Below are positions 35,431 through 43,909 of a DNA stretch of 64,000 nt, piece by piece; the stretch's first letter is position 1, and every line of letters begins with the position of its first letter. The DNA comes from Xanthomonas hydrangeae (lineage in GTDB: Bacteria > Pseudomonadota > Gammaproteobacteria > Xanthomonadales > Xanthomonadaceae). The notes beneath the pieces were generated by a model. That model searched no databases. It was not told the DNA's origin and saw nothing but the letters and a program-made list of their open reading frames with translations. Location: positions 1 to 64,000 of the forward strand of contig LR990731.1 in assembly GCA_905142475.1 (NCBI GenBank). Reading direction: 5' to 3'. A program made the translations under genes and the position numbers.

Positions 35431-36524
35431 CACAACTTGATCGCGACAATATCTCGCGTTTCACATACGACGCGCTCAGCCAGTTCACGGAGCAGTCTGA
35501 CCGCCCTACCCTCACGGTTGTGCTCGGCCAGACCGGTACGCCTCGCGAAGTCGTGCAGTCCGATCTAGCCGAGAAGCAGATGTCAGCCGGTGGAGCCGTA
35601 GTCGTCGGCTCAAGTGATATGGAGCGGGTCGCCAACGGCTATGGGCTCGCTTTGGACGAGCGCCAGGCGAACAATCTTGCTTCGGATGTCGCTGCGCTTG
35701 CCATTGAGGACAAGCGCAGCGTCGTTTTTGCCCCCGCCCCTACCCTTGATGATGGTTCGCTATCTGTGATCGCTGCAGCCCGCAGGGCCGGCTATCGAGT
35801 TGAGGTTGCGGCCTTGGCTGTCAATCCTCAGCTAGCTGCCGCACAGACGTTGCAACGCGGCCTGGCCGATGCGGGCCGCGTGCCTGCGACGGACAGAGAG
35901 CATACGAGCGAGGCAGTTGGTGTGCTGAAGCAGTTGCGTCGCATTGAAGCCAATGGTGTTGCCGACAAGATCGGTGTCTACGACCGAGCCGGCAACGCTG
36001 TTGAAAATTCGTCCGGCGAACTGTCGGCGTCTGACATTTTCAGCCGTGAACGCGAACGGCTGAGTGGCTTTGACAAAGTTCAGCTGGCTGCTTCATTCGA
36101 GGAAACTGCAGAGGCGTACGAGCGCCTGGGCGAGGAGTTGTCCTCCACCGCTCAGCGTCTCCGGCAACAGGCGCACTACCAGGTCCGGCAAGATCCGAAC
36201 CTCGCCGCTAGCTTTGATGACAAGCATCCAGAACACCGTCATACAAGTATCGAGCTTGCAGCTGATTACGGTGAAGAGCTGGGGCGCCTATTCGATGCAG
36301 GGAACACAGCAGCTGTCGTCACCCATCCCGAGCTCACAAACGCATTCGTCGTGCAGCGCGTTACCGCCCTTCTGGCAAAGGAACAGAGCACACCGGAGAT
36401 TGCGGCGGCTGGTGAAGCTCGGATACATCGAGCTCTAGTCGAAGCCATTCCGATCCGTGCGCCCGAGATTCGAGAGCAGCGCAGCCTTGAGATCGAGCGA
36501 GCTGCTGCTGAAGTGGAGAGATAA
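35418..36524 (+). CDS. zeta-toxin-like protein with degenerate P-loop
   Basis: A 368-residue protein. Residues about 30-165 resemble the zeta toxin (UDP-N-acetylglucosamine kinase) fold: a strand-loop VVLGQTGTPREVVQ where zeta has GxPGxGKS, then VVFAPAPTLDD, then AARRAGYRVEVAALAVNPQLA and a VPATDREH that match the conserved second half. The lysine of the P-loop is absent, so ATP-dependent kinase activity is doubtful. The C-terminal 200 residues are helical. It is the last gene of the T4SS operon, before the terminator at 36539. It may be an inactivated toxin or a transferred protein. Confidence 0.62.
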   Translation: MQSLTQLDRDNISRFTYDALSQFTEQSDRPTLTVVLGQTGTPREVVQSDLAEKQMSAGGAVVVGSSDMERVANGYGLALDERQANNLASDVAALAIEDKRSVVFAPAPTLDDGSLSVIAAARRAGYRVEVAALAVNPQLAAAQTLQRGLADAGRVPATDREHTSEAVGVLKQLRRIEANGVADKIGVYDRAGNAVENSSGELSASDIFSRERERLSGFDKVQLAASFEETAEAYERLGEELSSTAQRLRQQAHYQVRQDPNLAASFDDKHPEHRHTSIELAADYGEELGRLFDAGNTAAVVTHPELTNAFVVQRVTALLAKEQSTPEIAAAGEARIHRALVEAIPIRAPEIREQRSLEIERAAAEVER

Positions 36525-36538
36525 ACGCAGTTCTACCT

Positions 36539-36564
36539 AGCCCCGCACAGCGGGGCTTTTTTTT
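36539..36564 (+). terminator. strong terminator ending the T4SS operon
   Basis: AGCCCCG-CACAG-CGGGGCT stem followed by eight T residues, 15 bp after the zeta-like stop. Confidence 0.93.
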
Positions 36565-36584
36565 GCTCTCGCATCTGGCTCCAG

Positions 36585-37735
36585 GACCGAGCACGCGGCC
36601 TGCAGCTGGCCACCGTGGCATGCCGGCGCAGCAGACCCGCACCAGAAGCGACCAGGCCGCCTGCAGACGCCGCCGCTGGCAGTGATCCACACCAGGTGCC
36701 CTATGCTCCGTTCGGCCGCACGCGGCCTGCAGCTGGCCACCGTGGCATGCCGGCGCAGCAGACCCGCACCAGAAGCGACCAGGCCGCCTGCAGACGCCGC
36801 CGCTGGCAGTGATCCACACCAGGTGCCCTATGCTCCGTTCGGCCGCACGCGACCTGCAGCTGGCCACCATGGCATGCCGGCGCAGCAGACCCGCATCAGA
36901 GGGCGACCAGGCCGCCTGCAGACGCCGCCGCCGGCGGTGATCCACACCAGGTGCCCTATACGCCCCGTTCGGCCGCACGCGGCCTGCAGCTGGCCACCGT
37001 GCTGTGCCAGCGCAGCAGACCCGCACCAGAAGCGACCAGGCCGCCTGCAGACGCCGCCGCTGGCAGTGATCCACACCAGGTGCCCTATGCTCCGTTCGGC
37101 CGCACGCGGCCTGCAGCTGGCCACCGTGCTGTGCCAGCGCAGCAGACCCGCACCAGAAGCGACCAGGCCGCCTGCAGACGCCGCCGCTGGCAGTGATCCA
37201 CACCAGGTGCCCGATGCTCCGTTCGGCCGCACGCGACCTGCAGCTGGCCACCATGGCATGCCGGCGCAGCAGACCCGCACCAGAGGGCGACCAGGCCGCC
37301 TGCAGACGCCGCCGCCGGCGGTGATCCACACCAGGTGGCCTACCCCGCCCCGTTCGGCCGCGCGCGGCCTGCAGCTGGCCACCGTGGCATGCCGGCGCAG
37401 CAGACCCGCACCAGAAGCGACCAGGCCGCCTGCAGACGCCGCCGCTGGCAGTGATCCACACCAGGTGCCCTATACGCCCCGTTCGGCCGCACGCGGCCTG
37501 CAGCTGGCCACCGTGCTGTGCCAGCGCAGCAGACCCGCACCAGAAGCGACCAGGCCGCCTGCAGACGCCGCCGCCGGCGGTGATCCACACCAGGTGCCCT
37601 ACCCCGCCCCGTTCGGCTGCGCGCGGCCTGCAGCTGGCCACCGTGGCATGCCGGCGCAGCAGACCCGCACCAGAGGGCGACCAGGCCTCCTGCAGACGCC
37701 GCCGCCGGCGGTGATCCACACCAGGTGCCCTAGAG
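36585..37735. repeat. tandem repeat array T1 (unit B, 127-131 bp)
   Basis: About nine head-to-tail copies of a GC-rich unit, each recognised by GCCTGCAGCTGGCCACC. Unit starts at 36601, 36728, 36855, 36985, 37112, 37239, 37370, 37499 and 37629 give steps of 127, 127, 130, 127, 127, 131, 129 and 130 bp. Some copies differ by short substitutions (GGCATGCCGG or CTGTGCCAG versions). Stop-free frames on both strands run through it but shift with unit length, so I do not annotate a protein. The reverse complement shares a block beginning GGTGTGGATC with unit A elsewhere. Confidence 0.92.
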
Positions 37736-37824
37736 GAATTGCGTGCGGTGGTGTTGATGCGCCGGCACCCACAGAGCGGGCGGGCTTGGGGTACGCGGCA
37801 AGCCGGGCAGGTGCAATGCAAAGT

Positions 37825-38001
37825 TCAACTGAAGAACAAGCGCAAATAGACAACGAACCCGCTCACACCCGCCATAGAAAGCAGCGAGTACACATAGCAC
37901 TGATCACCGCTAATCAGCCCCTTGCGCCTTGCAAGGAGCAAGCCCAACACCATCACTACAATCATTCCGGTCGCAATGTGCGACGCATTATCGAGCATCA
38001 T
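37825..38001 (-). CDS. 58-residue two-helix membrane protein
   Basis: A 58-residue small membrane protein with two hydrophobic helices (about 8-24 and 37-56) separated by a basic loop (RRKG). The ATG at 38001 is followed by a second ATG. GGGAAG lies upstream. It ends 90 bp right of array T1. Size and topology suggest an inner-membrane accessory protein; no family is recognised. It is too short for most gene finders. Confidence 0.5.
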   Translation of the reverse strand: MMLDNASHIATGMIVVMVLGLLLARRKGLISGDQCYVYSLLSMAGVSGFVVYLRLFFS

Positions 38002-38037
38002 GAAGAGGTACTTCCCTAGGTGTTGCGGGGTCTGCCT

Positions 38038-38256
38038 TCAGGTTGATTCACAGATTGTGACCACCTCAGCGGCCGGTTCAGGGATCAGCACCAATCCACG
38101 ACTCTGCGTACCGATCGGAAGCTTGTCGATTTCAATAGCAGCTTCGTCTGGTAAGTCCTGCAGTAGCGCCTTCAACTCGCCAACCGTCTTGAAGATGGGC
38201 GATGTCTGACGTCCCGATGAAACGATCGTGCTGTCTTTGCGGAATTCCCGGGTCAT
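38038..38256 (-). CDS. small hypothetical protein
   Basis: A 72-residue soluble, acidic protein with no recognised domain. AGGAG lies 8 bp before the ATG at 38256. The sequence alternates short helices (ELKALLQDLP) and strands (GLVLIP). It is oriented with the following small membrane protein and the relaxase region. Confidence 0.62.
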   Translation of the reverse strand: MTREFRKDSTIVSSGRQTSPIFKTVGELKALLQDLPDEAAIEIDKLPIGTQSRGLVLIPEPAAEVVTICEST

Positions 38257-38363
38257 GGTCTCTGCTCCTATGAAGTGAGTTCAGTGCAACAGTGCAAGAC
38301 GGTGGTAACGGTGGCCACCGCCGCCAGACCAGCCAGCGTCTTGGCCGATCCTGCCTCGTAGCC

Positions 38364-38669
38364 TCACATCGTGTTCCCATGAACAATACGGGTGTGGTTG
38401 AGCGCATTGGTGTAGTTCAGCGACTGACGCTCATTCATGACGCAGCGCGCCAGGTCCACAGAAATGAACAGTGAATCGCCATCACGCTCCGCGCTGAGTC
38501 CGCGCGCACGGCAGGCTGCGATACATTCGTCAACGAGTTTCTGGGTGATTCTTTGCTGGAAAGACCGTAGATCCACGATGTATCTGCCGCGCATAGGTGC
38601 ACTCTCGCCAGACAGACGGTTGATAGAAGTATCGATGAAAACATCCAACTGCTGATTACTTACAGGCAC
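38364..38669 (-). CDS. small hypothetical protein with sigma70 promoter
   Basis: A 101-residue protein of unknown family containing two Cys and a VDLRSFQQRITQKLVDECI helix. The GTG at 38669 is preceded by AAGGAG at 8 bp. A good promoter (TTGCAA, 17 bp, TATAGT) lies just upstream at 38699-38727. Function unknown; neighbours are small plasmid genes next to the relaxase operon. Confidence 0.62.
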   Translation of the reverse strand: MPVSNQQLDVFIDTSINRLSGESAPMRGRYIVDLRSFQQRITQKLVDECIAACRARGLSAERDGDSLFISVDLARCVMNERQSLNYTNALNHTRIVHGNTM

Positions 38670-39081
38670 GGTGGGCACTCCTTAAATGCGATAAGGTGAC
38701 TATAAAGATGCAATAAGAGGATTGCAAGCAAACATCGGACTGCTCGTTCACCGCTCCACAGCACATGTACGGTAGGCACGTCTGAGACGACCAGGTCACT
38801 TGCAGGGGGCACTGGCGGCGAAAAGCTAGGCTCTGCAGTAGGTCCGCGAAGGCGAGAGTGAGCACATGAACCATAGACGTACCAACGGTTGCAACTACTT
38901 ATTCCAGCACCTAGAATGTCTCTGTTGACTACGCAGACAGCAGAAAATTTGTCGGCGGAGCTGCGAAGGCCATCTTGATGGTCATATGAAGGGAAATTGC
39001 TAGCGCATGAGTTGTTCACTTGAGTGTGGAAACTTGCTAGTGAGGCCGTCCTTCCTCGTAGTCACACACTTAGCTATTCGC
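38670..39081. other. intergenic region holding a promoter, no convincing gene
   Basis: This 400-bp stretch has lower GC content than its neighbours. I find a good minus-strand promoter at its left end, described separately, and no reading frame with a ribosome site or domain. Confidence 0.5.
38699..38727 (-). promoter_or_regulatory. sigma70-type promoter
   Basis: On the minus strand TTGCAA (38727-38722) and TATAGT (38704-38699) are separated by 17 bp, 30 bp before the GTG start at 38669. Confidence 0.6.
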
Positions 39082-39558
39082 TTATTTGTTAATAGCTCGA
39101 ATCTTGGCCTCGGTCGCGTGATAACACGTAACCGGGGCCAAGTACGTTATGGGCCCAGCGTTCAGCAGCTGGAGCACAGCCAGGCCGTGGTACATACCCT
39201 CCCCCACCTTCAATTTTTGATGCGTGTTGAAAATCAGCGACTGCTGATCGTGGTTTCTATTGGTACGGATGGTGCTTCTAGGGCTGTAGGCTTTGGTTAT
39301 GATTTCGAGGATCTGCTCATTGGTCAAAGCGTCCTTGGTGCTTCTCGAATCGCAGACGTGATGAATTGCCGCAACGGTGATTTCGATCCCGCGCACGGTT
39401 ACCTGCGGCCATCCCTGAGCTAGGCAAACGCGGTTGATCTCATCAACCTGTTTTGGAGTCAGCAGGTAGCTAAAGGTGTATGCCACCTCAACGTTTTTCC
39501 TGGCTGCGGGGACAGCCAGAGCGAAAGAGAAGAGCTGGGAAAAAGCACGAGCAAGCAT
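39082..39558 (-). CDS. hypothetical protein next to relaxase
   Basis: A protein of about 158 residues without a recognised domain; the central part (SYLLTPKQVDEINRVCLAQGW) looks globular. Start placement is uncertain: ATG 39558 is used here, while TTG codons at 39594 (after GGGGA) and 39618 are possible. It ends at 39082, upstream of a low-gene stretch. It lies immediately after the relaxase gene in the same direction, so it may belong to the mobilisation operon. Confidence 0.5.
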   Translation of the reverse strand: MLARAFSQLFSFALAVPAARKNVEVAYTFSYLLTPKQVDEINRVCLAQGWPQVTVRGIEITVAAIHHVCDSRSTKDALTNEQILEIITKAYSPRSTIRTNRNHDQQSLIFNTHQKLKVGEGMYHGLAVLQLLNAGPITYLAPVTCYHATEAKIRAINK

Positions 39559-39673
39559 TTTTTCGCTTGCCGCGAACGAAACCTTGGCCTTCAAGACATT
39601 CCCCAGGAGGGCATACAACGACGCGTGCGCCGCGCGCTACAGCGTTGCGAAGAGAGCAACCGTTCCCACAGCA

Positions 39674-40714
39674 CTACTCACGCTCCAGATCAGGCCGCCC
39701 TTGCTCACGCCCGTTCGTTTGCACCTCGGCACCATCGTTGCGGGGAGCGAATTGCACACGAACGGCCGCTTCAACCCTCTCTCTCCGGGTCACTGGTTGT
39801 GGCATTTGCGCCACAAACGCGCGAATGGCAGCAGCATCGGCAACGCTCCCCGGGTCACCGACAGTGTCTAGCGCGGCAGCATAGTCTAACCAGCTCAAAC
39901 GAGTGCTCTGCTGACGCTTCCTGGTTGCGCCCTCCCATGGGCGCTCACCAGCCGCCACCTGACCCGTCACCACCGCAATTGCCTCACGCAGTTCTTCGAC
40001 GCGAATCGTTGATTCTGCTCCGCGTCTTTGTATGTGGTAGATGGAATTCTTGACCGATTTCGTGACAACCCCACGCATCTGCCGACTCGTTGCCTCAGCC
40101 TCCACAGCCTGCTCTCTGAGAGCCTGGGCAAACGCTTCGCGCCACGACTGCAAATCGTCAGGCCCGGGATTCAGTCGCTCACCGTTGTAACCGCGTGCAA
40201 GCACAGTGACATGTACGTGGGGGCTAGGCGTATCGGTGTGAGTGACCATTACATAGTCGAAGCGATCACCGAACAGGCGCTTCGTTGCAACTCTTGTCGC
40301 GTCCGTTACCGCAACTCGCGGCGTGCCCTCCGGCATTGAGAAAACGACATTGACGGTGTCTTTTGCGTTGTTCTGGCGCCCGCCGGGGCCAGCCTCCCGG
40401 CGGGCAAACCACTCCTTGGCTAAAGCGCGAACCTCTTCCGCACCAATCACCAGCGAGCCGTCGCTGGTTTCACCTTCTAGCTTGCCGTTGCGATGGGTAT
40501 ACGCCAAGTGCTCGGAAAGATGACGGAGCCCCTGTGTCTTCCCTGTTACTGCGACCACAACCTCAGGCGCCCTGCGCGCAACGCGCATAACTCCATCGTG
40601 CGAGATGGGCTTCTTTTTCGGCCCGCCGCCAAAGCTCGGGAGTTTCGATGCGCGCCCACGGCGCGCCTGTCCCGGGCCGATTCGCAATTGGTCATTAGGT
40701 TTCTTATCGCTCAC
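39674..40714 (-). CDS. MOBP-type relaxase
   Basis: A 346-residue relaxase that nicks oriT and pilots the transferred strand. The metal-binding three-histidine motif (HTDTPSPHVH) lies at about 159-168. A tyrosine at about 72 in HLAYTHRNG is the candidate catalytic residue. The segment KDTVNVVFSMPEGT precedes the His motif, as in MobA/VirD2 types. It is shorter than TraI of RP4 and lacks a helicase or primase domain. The GTG start at 40714 follows the mobC stop, with GAGG at 6 bp; a GTG at 40729 would overlap mobC. Confidence 0.88.
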   Translation of the reverse strand: MSDKKPNDQLRIGPGQARRGRASKLPSFGGGPKKKPISHDGVMRVARRAPEVVVAVTGKTQGLRHLSEHLAYTHRNGKLEGETSDGSLVIGAEEVRALAKEWFARREAGPGGRQNNAKDTVNVVFSMPEGTPRVAVTDATRVATKRLFGDRFDYVMVTHTDTPSPHVHVTVLARGYNGERLNPGPDDLQSWREAFAQALREQAVEAEATSRQMRGVVTKSVKNSIYHIQRRGAESTIRVEELREAIAVVTGQVAAGERPWEGATRKRQQSTRLSWLDYAAALDTVGDPGSVADAAAIRAFVAQMPQPVTRRERVEAAVRVQFAPRNDGAEVQTNGREQGRPDLERE

Positions 40715-40715
40715 A

Positions 40716-41267
40716 TCAGTCCTCGGCACGATCCAATGCTGACGCTACGACGGTCTCAACGCGAACCCGTAGCCGCTTCACCTCAGCCAGTAGCTCAACA
40801 TACAAGTCGACATTTCCGTACCAGCGCCCTTCCCGATTCAAGCGATGGACGACGGTATTTAGATTGCGGCCCACTGCGCCCAATGCCTTCGTACTCTCCA
40901 TTAACGCCTCCACCTCAGCCCGAGCAAAAACCGGTGCCTTTCTCGTCTTAGAACGAATAAGAGCAGTAATCCAAGCCGTCACCGAATACCCCATTGCTGC
41001 GGCGTGGGCTTTTAACTCGGGCCTATCGGCTTCACGGACACGGAAATGCACCGACTTGAGCGCAGCCGAATTATCTCCCGTCTGCGATGTGTCTGGCTGC
41101 GCAACGGTGCCGGTTAAGCGCTCTGCTGCAGCGCAGAGCAAGGCATTCGTCGACAGGCCCTGGGACTGGGCCAAGGCGTCAAGCTTTCTCCATAGATCCG
41201 GCGGCATGCGTGTCTGACGCGATTGCCGTGCGAGGGGGGGAGTGTTGAGGGGCGACGGGGTGTTCAC
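40716..41267 (-). CDS. mobC: MobC-like relaxosome accessory protein
   Basis: A 183-residue protein with a ribbon-helix-helix-like N-terminal half (TRMPPDLWRKLDALAQSQGL and SVHFRVREADRPELKAHAA) and the MobC family motif ALGAVGRNLNTVVHRLNREG near 130-150. MobC proteins bind oriT and help the relaxase open the strand. It lies between the relaxase gene and the candidate nic site. The start is a GTG at 41267, 52 bp from nic; ATG 41207 is an alternative. Confidence 0.82.
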   Translation of the reverse strand: MNTPSPLNTPPLARQSRQTRMPPDLWRKLDALAQSQGLSTNALLCAAAERLTGTVAQPDTSQTGDNSAALKSVHFRVREADRPELKAHAAAMGYSVTAWITALIRSKTRKAPVFARAEVEALMESTKALGAVGRNLNTVVHRLNREGRWYGNVDLYVELLAEVKRLRVRVETVVASALDRAED

Positions 41268-41280
41268 AAGGCTAGTTTAG

Positions 41281-41400
41281 CCGAAGTGATACCACGTTGC
41301 TACACGAAACAATATCCTGCCCTAGTTCCCCCTCCCCTCGCTAAAAGTACTGCCGCAGTACTTTTAGTGCCTTGGCTTTCGGTTTGGCTTCTGCCGTGCA
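41281..41400. other. oriT: candidate oriT with IncP-like nic site
   Basis: The sequence ATATCCTG-CCC (41312-41322) matches the IncP/MOBP nic region (ATCCTG|C), which would place the nick between 41319 and 41320 on the plus strand. A perfect 13-bp inverted repeat (CTAAAAGTACTGC / GCAGTACTTTTAG) at 41341-41367 lies 21 bp downstream. MobC and relaxase genes are adjacent. No experimental nick is known to me; the call rests on the match and the location. Confidence 0.72.
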
Positions 41401-41502
41401 TAGCACGGTGAAATCGTTGAGCAGGGGTGGATTGCGCGCGGCGGCTCGTCTGCCGCGATGGTTGGGTCAATGCGGGGCGGTGAAAAATCCCCTTCAGCGC
41501 CC

Positions 41503-41528
41503 AAAAAAAAGGCGACCTTTCGGCCGCC
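41503..41528 (-). terminator. terminator of partition operon
   Basis: Minus strand: GGCGGCC-GAAA-GGTCGCC stem followed by eight T residues, 28 bp after the KorB/ParB stop. Confidence 0.9.
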
Positions 41529-41555
41529 GTTTTAGGGGTGAATAGCGAGCGAAGG

Positions 41556-42659
41556 TCACCCAACTTCAAGGCGAAGCAACCGCAAGGAATTGATGGGGTA
41601 AGCGACCAAACCCCCATCACCCAGGCGGACCAGGGCGTGGCCCGGATTCTTGCTCTCTGTCAGCTCTAGCAAGCCGAGCTCATCGCCGGTATTGAGGTCA
41701 CCGACCACGACGCGCACCGGAGGTGTGGACGGAGCAGGGGATCTGGCTGGGCGCTGCGTGCCACCTTCGGTTTTGCCAGATTGCGGCGCGGCAGGCTTAA
41801 CTTGGTGGGATGTAGCGTGCAGGGTGCCCTTGTCAGCTCCATCACCGTGGTCGCTTGCCGGCTTTTGGGTGCCGTCATCAGCAGACATGGTGGACAGGAC
41901 GGCGGAGCCCTGCAAAACCGGCGGAGTACTGGATGGTGATTCACTGCGATCTCCGGCCACCAGCCTACGCACTCTGCTGCGCGTGATCTGGCTTTCCGGA
42001 GTTGCTTCGGCAAGCAGGTTACCAGCTGCTTCCCCCAGCTGCTCGCGTGCACGCCATAGCTCAACTAACGTTGTAATCCCGGCGACTACGCCACGCTTGA
42101 GTGCATCGAGGTAAGCAGGATCCATCTTGCGTACCGCCAAGTAGTCGCCGATAACCTGCTTGGAGCGACCCACATGCTCAGCGATCTGTGTTGCAGACAT
42201 GTTGTGTTCGTCTGCGAGACGCGCATAGCCTGCGACTAGGTCGGCCTGCGTCAAATCAGAGCGCTGCACGTTCTCGACCATCTGCTTTACCAACAGATTG
42301 GACCCAGCAGCGGTGTCTGTTTGAATGGCGCGAATCTCTGAAAGCTTCGCTTCCTTGTGAGCTTGCCAACGACGCTCACCCATTACGATCATCCATTCAC
42401 CTGGACGGCTCGGGTGAGGGCGAACGACGATGGGCTGCAAAAGGCCCTGTGCTTTGATGCTGTCAGCCAGTTCCGTAATGGCTTGCGGATCAAATTCCTT
42501 ACGTGGCTGGTCAGGGTCGGGATGCACAACGCTGACCGGAAGTAGCGAAACACCCTCACCAGTGGTTTGCCCTATCGGCAAGTCGATCAGGTTTGAACTT
42601 TCTGAAAGGCCGGCCAACGCCGACTCCAGGCCTGAATAGTCGGGTTTTTGCTTCTTCAT
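41556..42659 (-). CDS. parB: KorB/ParB partition protein
   Basis: A 367-residue ParB-family protein, probably a KorB relative. The N-terminal domain includes HPDPDQPRKEFDPQAI and GERRWQAHKEA boxes; the helix-turn-helix region (MSATQIAEHVGRSKQVIGDYL) lies near 160-185. The C-terminal part ends in an SH3-like segment (VRVVVGDLNTGDELGLLEL to SLRLLRLEVG) that resembles the KorB dimerisation domain of RK2. The Pro/Ser/Gly-rich linker before it is also KorB-like. The ATG overlaps the parA stop (ATGA). It may double as a repressor of the palindromic operators; that is inference. Confidence 0.88.
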   Translation of the reverse strand: MKKQKPDYSGLESALAGLSESSNLIDLPIGQTTGEGVSLLPVSVVHPDPDQPRKEFDPQAITELADSIKAQGLLQPIVVRPHPSRPGEWMIVMGERRWQAHKEAKLSEIRAIQTDTAAGSNLLVKQMVENVQRSDLTQADLVAGYARLADEHNMSATQIAEHVGRSKQVIGDYLAVRKMDPAYLDALKRGVVAGITTLVELWRAREQLGEAAGNLLAEATPESQITRSRVRRLVAGDRSESPSSTPPVLQGSAVLSTMSADDGTQKPASDHGDGADKGTLHATSHQVKPAAPQSGKTEGGTQRPARSPAPSTPPVRVVVGDLNTGDELGLLELTESKNPGHALVRLGDGGLVAYPINSLRLLRLEVG

Positions 42660-43429
42660 GCGGCCGCCATTTTGTTGTGTAAGTATTCGCAAATCTGGGC
42701 CATTTCTTTTCCAGCCTCACGAGCTGATGCGCTGCCCAAATCCCAAACCGGCTTGCGTGCGGCTTGTGCTTCACCGACTGCAGAGCGCATCGGGGAATAG
42801 ACGGGAAGAATTCTTTCGCCGTGATCGTGCAGCAAACGCGTCAAGGTCTCCCGGTGACGGGGGTACGTTCGATTCACCTTCATGACTAGGATGCCCAAGA
42901 AGTGCAGTGGCAGTCCGTGCCTACCTTTCACTTGAGCGATCTGGCGGTGCGTTTGCATCATGCTAACGACACCTTCAAGCGCGTACGTCTCTGGCTCAAT
43001 CGGGCAGACTAGGCACTCACATGCAAACAAAGCTGCGTGCATCCTGTTGCCGAGACTTGGACCAACATCGACAACGATCCGATCAAAGGACTCGCCCAGC
43101 AGATTTAGTGCCTTCACGAAGCGCATCAGGCTCGATGTGGGCTCTTTGTCGATCTCGACTAAACGCCGGTCAGCTGACAGCAGCTGCACTTCCCCCGGCA
43201 CGGCAGTAACTTTGACAGTGGTCGGATCGAAGTCGGCCCCGAACAATTGCGAAGTGGTAACGCCCTCGATCTGGCGGCCTGCCAAAGTTGAGGTCGCATT
43301 TCCCTGCGGATCTAAGTCACAGACCAGGACGCTTTCGCCTTTTTGCTCGGCGCAGTACCAAGCCAGATGGGTTGCGATCGTCGTCTTACCGACGCCACCT
43401 TTCTGATTCACGACGGCGATGCTTTTCAT
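42656..43429 (-). CDS. parA: ParA partition ATPase
   Basis: A 257-residue Walker-type ParA/Soj ATPase (deviant Walker A KGGVGKTT at residues 10-17, followed by CDLDPQGNATSTL near 39-51 and the VDVGPSLGNRMHAAL switch region near 115). It lacks the large N-terminal DNA-binding domain of ParA-I proteins (incC/type Ib-like size). The ATG at 43429 overlaps the TGA of the upstream RHH gene. With KorB/ParB it segregates the plasmid. Confidence 0.93.
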   Translation of the reverse strand: MKSIAVVNQKGGVGKTTIATHLAWYCAEQKGESVLVCDLDPQGNATSTLAGRQIEGVTTSQLFGADFDPTTVKVTAVPGEVQLLSADRRLVEIDKEPTSSLMRFVKALNLLGESFDRIVVDVGPSLGNRMHAALFACECLVCPIEPETYALEGVVSMMQTHRQIAQVKGRHGLPLHFLGILVMKVNRTYPRHRETLTRLLHDHGERILPVYSPMRSAVGEAQAARKPVWDLGSASAREAGKEMAQICEYLHNKMAAA

Positions 43430-43620
43430 TTGCCCTCCGTGGTCTTTTGGACCAGCAACCCATGCTTCTCGGCATACTCGTAACCGGCCCTTGTCAGCAC
43501 CTCCTGGAAAGATAATTTGGTGTCGACGCCGTGAATCATCAGTGCGCGCCACAGTTCGTGGGGCATCCTCGACGTGAATTTGGCGATGTCGCCAGCGGGT
43601 TTAATCTCCTTGTTGGACAT
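43426..43620 (-). CDS. ribbon-helix-helix-like small protein
   Basis: A 64-residue protein whose core (AKFTSRMPHELWRALMIHGV) matches the beta-strand/helix start of Arc/MetJ-type ribbon-helix-helix proteins, which bind DNA as dimers. Its stop overlaps the parA start (ATGA) and its start overlaps the upstream gene by 20 bp. It could be an autoregulator of the partition operon and a candidate for binding the palindrome at 43910-43927. Confidence 0.68.
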   Translation of the reverse strand: MSNKEIKPAGDIAKFTSRMPHELWRALMIHGVDTKLSFQEVLTRAGYEYAEKHGLLVQKTTEGK

Positions 43621-43888
43621 AGATCAGTGCGACTCCGTTTGGCCATGTACCGCCATCAAGCTCGTTGAGAATTTCCATCCCCGCCATTTCCGCTTGGAAC
43701 CAAGCAACGACCTGGTCAGAGTTGGGCGTTGCCTCGTCAAAGTCTGAATTTAGATCTGCCGCCTCCATCGCGGCGTTCTGAGCCTCTTCCGGTGTGAACC
43801 CCGCTTCTGTAAGCACTGCAAGCGAACGTTCGACTGCCGCCTCAATGTGCCGATCCGGCCCCTCATACCAGGCAATCCACAATCCCAT
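43601..43888 (-). CDS. small acidic protein, first gene of partition operon
   Basis: A 95-residue acidic protein (Asp/Glu-rich, helical, with EEAQNAAMEAADLNSDFDEA) of unknown family. AAGGGGC lies just upstream of the ATG at 43888. It is separated from the palindrome at 43910-43927 by 21 bp, so it is the first gene under that operator. The 3' end overlaps the RHH gene. Acidic content suggests a DNA-mimic or binding partner, but nothing proves it. Confidence 0.6.
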   Translation of the reverse strand: MGLWIAWYEGPDRHIEAAVERSLAVLTEAGFTPEEAQNAAMEAADLNSDFDEATPNSDQVVAWFQAEMAGMEILNELDGGTWPNGVALIYVQQGD

Positions 43889-43909
43889 TTTTGCCCCTTT
43901 GTAAGTTAG

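Noticed and set aside
36585..37735. Insertion sequence or transposon explaining the repeats
   Set aside because: No transposase, terminal inverted repeats or target duplications are seen near R, E or the arrays.
36361..38019. 486- and 445-residue frames through array T1
   Set aside because: They encode only translated unit B, overlap the zeta-like gene or the small membrane gene antisense, and lack start signals.
38660..39019. 119-residue minus-strand frame in the 38.7-39.0 kb gap
   Set aside because: It lacks a ribosome site, has no domain, and overlaps the sigma70-type promoter of the next gene.
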